A stretch of 64,000 nt of DNA from Lotus japonicus (lineage: Eukaryota > Streptophyta > Magnoliopsida > Fabales > Fabaceae): positions 43,859,176-43,923,175 of the forward strand of contig NC_080046.1 of NCBI RefSeq assembly GCF_012489685.1, read 5' to 3'. A program made the position numbers and the translations under genes. Shown here one piece after another: positions 59,440-64,000 of this stretch. Every line of letters begins with the position of its first letter. Position 1 is the first letter of the stretch. Under the pieces are notes generated by a model. It was not told the DNA's origin. It worked only from the letters and a program-made list of their open reading frames with translations, and made no database searches.

Positions 59440-59850
59440 TCTTATGGAGGTCACAATGTCGTGCTCTTGTTTACGCGGTCTCTTTACCATCACCTTCACT
59501 ACCACCACCACCTTCACCACCACTATCACCGACACCGCCATCGACACCACCACTATCATCATCATAACCGCCTCCTTTATTGCTAGCATTGCCGTCGCCG
59601 CTACCATCACTACGACCATCGCCCTCCACTACCAACATCGTCGCCACTAGGTAACACTCATCTTCACCACCCCCACTAGCTCCATCGTTAGCACGCCCTC
59701 CACCGTTTTCCCCGCCACCCACCACCACCATTAGTACCCTTCACAACTTCATAGTTATCACGACCCTCCACCCTCCACCGCCATGCCACCACCACCATCA
59801 CCACGCTCCACCACTCCAGTCTGCCAACACCACCCTCCACAACTGTCATC
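59440..59850. repeat. CCA/CAC-rich low-complexity region
   Basis: An irregular array of accacc/cacc triplets on the plus strand and its complement. Thr-rich frames on plus and Gly-rich frames on minus are by-products of composition; no stable repeat unit was seen. Confidence 0.75.
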
Positions 59851-60244
59851 AATTTATAAAATTTACTTATTCTCATTTCTGTATCTCTTTTTTCTCTATT
59901 CTCACTTACTATTCAATCAACATTTAAAAAAAAAAATTACTATTCAATCAAACAATAGAAGAGAGTGTCTACATAATTCTTTCTCTTATATTACTAATTT
60001 TCTATCATACCACAAAATTTATTTTATTTCTTACATACATCTCCTCTTTTCTATCTTTCTTTGCTGAACAAAGAAAGCATAAAAGTAGATGAATTGAAAT
60101 AAAATAGAGGGAAAAATGAGTGTGAACAAAGTCGAACGTGAGCAAATGAGACGAAGATTAGCATAAAAAACAACGAGAATGACGAAACACCCGGGCAGCA
60201 CGCAAGCCGTCTCGGGCAACGGGCAGCACAAAACGCCGTTTTAC

Positions 60245-60440
60245 ACACTCTCTCCTCTTTTTGCCTCCTACAAAATTAAAGCAATCATTAACTGTTAGGT
60301 GCTCACTACCTTACTCACCCGAGCCTCAGCTTCGTGTGTTCGGTGCCCAGGCTCCGAATCCGAACCTGCACCCTCGAAAAACAACAGAAGCAAACCGAAG
60401 CAGGAGAGAGAAAACCAAAGCAGTTTTAGAGAGAGAGAAG
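60245..60440 (+). promoter_or_regulatory. Probable 5' UTR of the bromodomain gene
   Basis: CT/GA-rich sequence ending gagagagagaag directly before the ATG at 60441, typical of plant leaders. The transcription start was not identified. Confidence 0.4.
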
Positions 60441-63400
60441 ATGGTTCAGATCGCGAGGAGGAAGAAGGGACGGCCGTCGAAGGCGGATCTGGCCGCCCGT
60501 CGCGCCGCTCAGTCACCGGAAACCGCGGAGGAGCAGCATGACATCCGTCGGAGCCTCCGCCGCCGGAACGTCAGGTACAACATCATCGACTACGATGACG
60601 ATTACGTCGACGAGGAGGACGAGAGGAGGCGCGAGAAGAAGAAGCTCAAGCTAATGGCCAAGCTGAACCAGGGCGAAGATGAAGAAGAAGGAGGGGAGTG
60701 GGAGGCGCGTGAGGATCACTCGCCAGAGGAGGAACAACAGAACGGCGGCGAATTCGATGTGGAAGAGAAACATAAAGAAACAGAAGCGGAAGACAGTGTG
60801 GTAATGAATTTTGTTGAAGCTGTGTTGGTGTCAGTGTTTTTCCTTTTTTCTCTCTCTAGATTTTTTCTGTCTTTGTCTGAAAGATTAACGAACTAGTCAA
60901 CTGTCAAAACCATGATGTTGCACAGAATCTGATTTCTCTTTCTATATATTATAAAATTCATAGGACACTGTCTCTGTCTCTATTTTTGTGTCACTATTTA
61001 TATATATAACTCCAGTATTTTGGTTTGGTTTTGGAGGTTAATAATTGGGGTATTTGTTTCTTATGATGACAGGTAAAGGGTAGAAAAGTGGATTTGAAAG
61101 GGCTCCACTCTGTTTCTGTTTCAGGTTTGTGTGATTTTAATGGGAGAATTTGTCATAATTTTGGTTTGGAGGTGTTCTTTTCATTATTTCTAAAATTTGA
61201 AAAAGGGAAAAAGTTATGATAGGGTACTAGTGGTTCTGTTCATGCGTCGTCCTTTGTGTATTTCTCTCAGGTCTCAGCAACAACAAGTGTTTTTGTCAAT
61301 TTTATTTATTTATTTAATTCCTTTACTTTTAGGAGCTCCTGCAAATACTGCATCTGGGATTCCATTGCCTGATCAGAAGACTCTGGAATTGATTCTTGAC
61401 AAGCTTCAGAAGTATGGGTTCTTGTGTTTTGGTTTTGGTGTTTATGATGATATGAATGATTGCATAGCGGAGGTGTGTGTTTCTGGCACTGTTTTGTGTT
61501 TCTGATTGTTGTGGGTCTGAATGATTACAGGAAGGACAGGTATAGCGTATTTGCAGAGCCGGTTGATCCGGAAGAGGTGTGTGGAATTTTCTTAATCTTG
61601 CTTTTGGAAGACACCACCTGAGTTGGAAGTTCAAATTCTGTTTTGACCATGCAGCTTCCTGATTATCATGACGTGATTGAGCATCCCATGGACTTCACCA
61701 CCCTGAGGAAGAAGTTGGCAAATGGATCTTATTCTACATTGGAACAATTTGAGGTGCACAAACTTGTCTTTGCTGTTGATGATTGGTAGAGTTTTATTTT
61801 TGTTTGAGATTTTGATAGCTTTGCAATTTGTCACTGGAGTTGGATGTTGGCTGTTGGCTGTGTTCTACTGAGATATTATTTATTTCTAACTTCTAAGTAT
61901 TTGAACTTGTTGATACTTATATTGCTTGAAGGACTTGAGAGCTGAGACTCAAATTTAGGTGTAACTTACTCTGTCTTTCCGTAAATGGATTCAAACTAGG
62001 ATGACTGTTTTCAATGATGTATCAATAAAAATGAGGATTGTTAGCAATTGTCGGCCACATATAGTTAGTACTTTGCAATTTGCATGTAAACAAATCATTT
62101 TGAATTACTAATTTCTCAATTTATTCAGCATTTTGTCAAGTTTGAGCCAGTCTTTCTGTAGTGTTACTTACAGGTGGTCATTGGATCATTTTGTATTAGT
62201 TGGAGGCAACTATAGGCAGTATATGTGGTATATTTTAGCATTTATCTGTCGATGGCTCGATGCATCATCTCATGTTTTTTTGCATCTCATGTTTTTTGTG
62301 TCATTAAAATGGAGTCTGTCAGATTTTTTCTAATAAGTGATGAAATGGCACGCTTCACTGTAGTTGTTTATGTGCATTTGAGGGTTTTGATGAGGAAAAT
62401 CAAGAGCAGCATTATATGAATTGAATTAATGTGATTTAGTATGTTCTATGATTGTGATTTTTACCCTAAAGATACATGTTAGTCCACCTGCTGTTGATGT
62501 GTAAGTAAACTACAAAGATCGATATTAACCTAGAAGGTGGAAGACACTTTCTTCATTTCGCATTTGACTGTAAATTGGCGTTGAATTGTGATACTAAAAC
62601 TCGAACTGCAGTTTAACTTCTAGGATGTAGAACCTTGAACATTTTATCCTCTTGTTGTGATCTTGCTTAAATTTTCTTGAGCATGAGTTCCGTAGACTTT
62701 TTTTAAAAGATTTCTGATTGTCATTGACAGCATATTTTTCTATTTGTTGTTTTCTTTGTGTAGCCATCCATATATATACCACTCATAACTCAAAAAGTAT
62801 AAAATGCATAAATAATGTGTATCGCTTTCCTGTTCTTCTTGTGTGTTATTCTGGTGTTAATGCCTGAAAGGATATGGGATAGAATAGATCTTGGGTTTAA
62901 AATATTGATTCCCTAGGAGATCAGACGCAGCAGAGGCAGTGCCACTGCCCCAGTGGGATGCCATATGCCAATCTTATTTCTAGTTAGATTAGATTCACAA
63001 AAAATGTGTATTTGAAGATTTCCCTGAGTGTACTAATGTGTCATGGTTTCTTGCATGCTGTTTACTACTCAAAGGTGGACCTTTTCTCTAGAGGAAAAAG
63101 AGAGGCTGGGGAAGTAGTTGATTTTTCTTCCATCTTTAACTAGTGTCGGTTTTTTTCATACTGAAAATTATGTTTTTTTCGATTAATTGCTATTATGAGG
63201 CATGATTTTCAAGGTGTGTGAGAATGGACTTAGTTCTCTACTAAGAGATCCCTCTATTGCATGAAAATTCTTAATTTTGTTTTCTCTATCATCTAAATCT
63301 TTCTTTTTGAAAAAAAAAAGTTGTGCATTAATATTGTGTTCCTGATTGAATAAAACTTGCAAGAGAAATTTTTTGCTGCAATATTACACTGATTTGTGAA

Positions 63401-63923
63401 TGGAATTGTTGAATGCAGAGTGATGTTTATTTAATTAGCTCAAATGCAATGCAATACAATGCACCAGAGACTGTATACTACAAACAGGTATAAAGCTCAA
63501 TGCTTCCTTGTGTTCCCCAACCATCAAATGTGGGATTACTAACTAACCCGCTTGCTGTGCTTACGTGTTTACCCCTATATTTGTTACAGGCGCGGTCAAT
63601 ACAAGAACTAGCGCAGAAGAAGTTTGAGAAGTTAAGGATTGACTCTGAATGCTCTCAGATTGAGCTGAAGTCGGAGCAAAACATGCGACCTAATTCTCTG
63701 GTTAAGAAGCTAGTAAAGAAGCCACTGGGTTGTGCTTCACAGGAACCTGTTGGCTCTGATTTCTCCTCAGGGGCCACTCTTGCGACTATTGGAGATGTGC
63801 AGCCAATTTTTCATCCAATGCAACATGTTAGCTATGGGAGGTCTGGCAACTTTGATGGTATCATAGAGGGGAATACTTTCTTCATCGATGCAAATCAAGA
63901 GAAAGCTGAGGACGTTTTGTCAG
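60441..63923 (+). CDS. BRD-type bromodomain protein, 5' part (seven exons)
   Basis: Exons in the window are 60441-60800, 61073-61124, 61333-61411, 61531-61576, 61655-61753, 63419-63487 and 63590-63923 (then a GT donor); 346 residues are seen and the gene continues beyond the window. The start ATG gives MVQIARRKKGRPSKADLAAR, with an AT-hook-like KKGRPSKAD and a nuclear-type basic patch. An acidic, Glu-rich region follows. A bromodomain runs from about 147 to 250: LPDYHDVIEHPMDFTTLRKK, then SNAMQYNAPETVYYKQARS, including the acetyl-lysine-binding Asn. The layout resembles Arabidopsis BRD1/BRD2/BRD13, subunits of SWI/SNF-type chromatin remodellers (family knowledge). Intron 5 (1.67 kb) is the largest seen. 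The C-terminal half is not visible. Confidence 0.92.
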
Positions 63924-64000
63924 GTATATCAGATATGAGATAAGGGACCTTGCTGTAATCTGCCTCTCCTGTAAGATACAAATCTCAAGGTCTAGTTATT

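Noticed and set aside
59471..59731. Glycine-rich protein on the minus strand
   Set aside because: It is a composition effect of the CCA/CAC-rich stretch; no start context, splice signals or conserved motif.
60261..60440. Upstream extension of the bromodomain frame
   Set aside because: The frame is open there but has no ATG, and the family N-terminus begins at the ATG at 60441.
1..64000. CRISPR arrays, bacterial operons, ribosome-binding sites, rRNA genes
   Set aside because: The window is eukaryotic nuclear DNA with spliced genes. No regularly spaced repeats or rRNA motifs were seen.

Overview
The window is plant nuclear DNA, about two thirds AT-rich, with small genes in GT-AG introns and a very dense load of nested transposable elements. 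The repeat families (SIRE/Maximus-type Copia LTRs, chromovirus-type LTRs, tRNA-derived SINEs, L1-type LINE tails, Helitrons) suggest a papilionoid legume; that placement is inference from repeat style, not from a marker gene.

Eight protein genes look real, and exon structures could be read for seven of them. (1) A nine-exon C2H2 zinc-finger membrane protein (8209-11906, +) with a signal peptide, a C-terminal membrane span and a KKXX tail. (2) An organelle-type small heat shock protein (complement 12504-13304, two exons), convergent with gene 1. (3) A short DUF971-domain protein (complement 14740-15728, four exons, probably a long 5' UTR intron). (4) An intronless PLS-DYW pentatricopeptide protein (20773-23118, +). 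(5) A GDSL esterase/lipase (complement 24902-28787, five exons). (6) A plant LpxK, tetraacyldisaccharide 4'-kinase (complement 53610-57859, eight exons). (7) The first seven exons of a BRD-type bromodomain protein (60441 to beyond 63923, +). The eighth is a broken, Helitron-borne RPA-like OB-fold gene (33545-38460). The genes are unrelated housekeeping, stress and organelle functions; they form no pathway or cluster.

Layout: 1-5946 is a stack of retroelement pieces (Copia gag-pol with its LTR, a second SIRE-type LTR, a chromovirus-like LTR, a LINE tail). 7278-17200 is a gene island. 17300-20620 is a gypsy LTR plus gag pseudogene into which a rearranged Copia element inserted. 20773-28787 holds the PPR and GDSL genes. 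29350-53600 is a repeat sea: a 9 kb Helitron carrying a 4.4 kb near-perfect palindrome, a second Helitron cluster, a 5'-truncated LINE and a hAT-like element holding a collapsed Copia. 53610-64000 holds the LpxK and bromodomain genes.

The most unusual object is the palindrome at 33915-38313: two LTR-like arms of 2.29 and 2.11 kb, head to head with no asymmetric spacer, ending TGTAACACCCC, and flanked as a single unit by a 5-bp target duplication (tagca). The arms differ by exactly one 179-bp internal repeat unit. Other points worth a second look are a displaced copy of an exon of gene 1 about 13.6 kb away, a Copia element with reiterated polypurine-tract/LTR-start junctions, and an empty-site comparison between two sibling Helitrons that dates a tiny MULE-like insertion.
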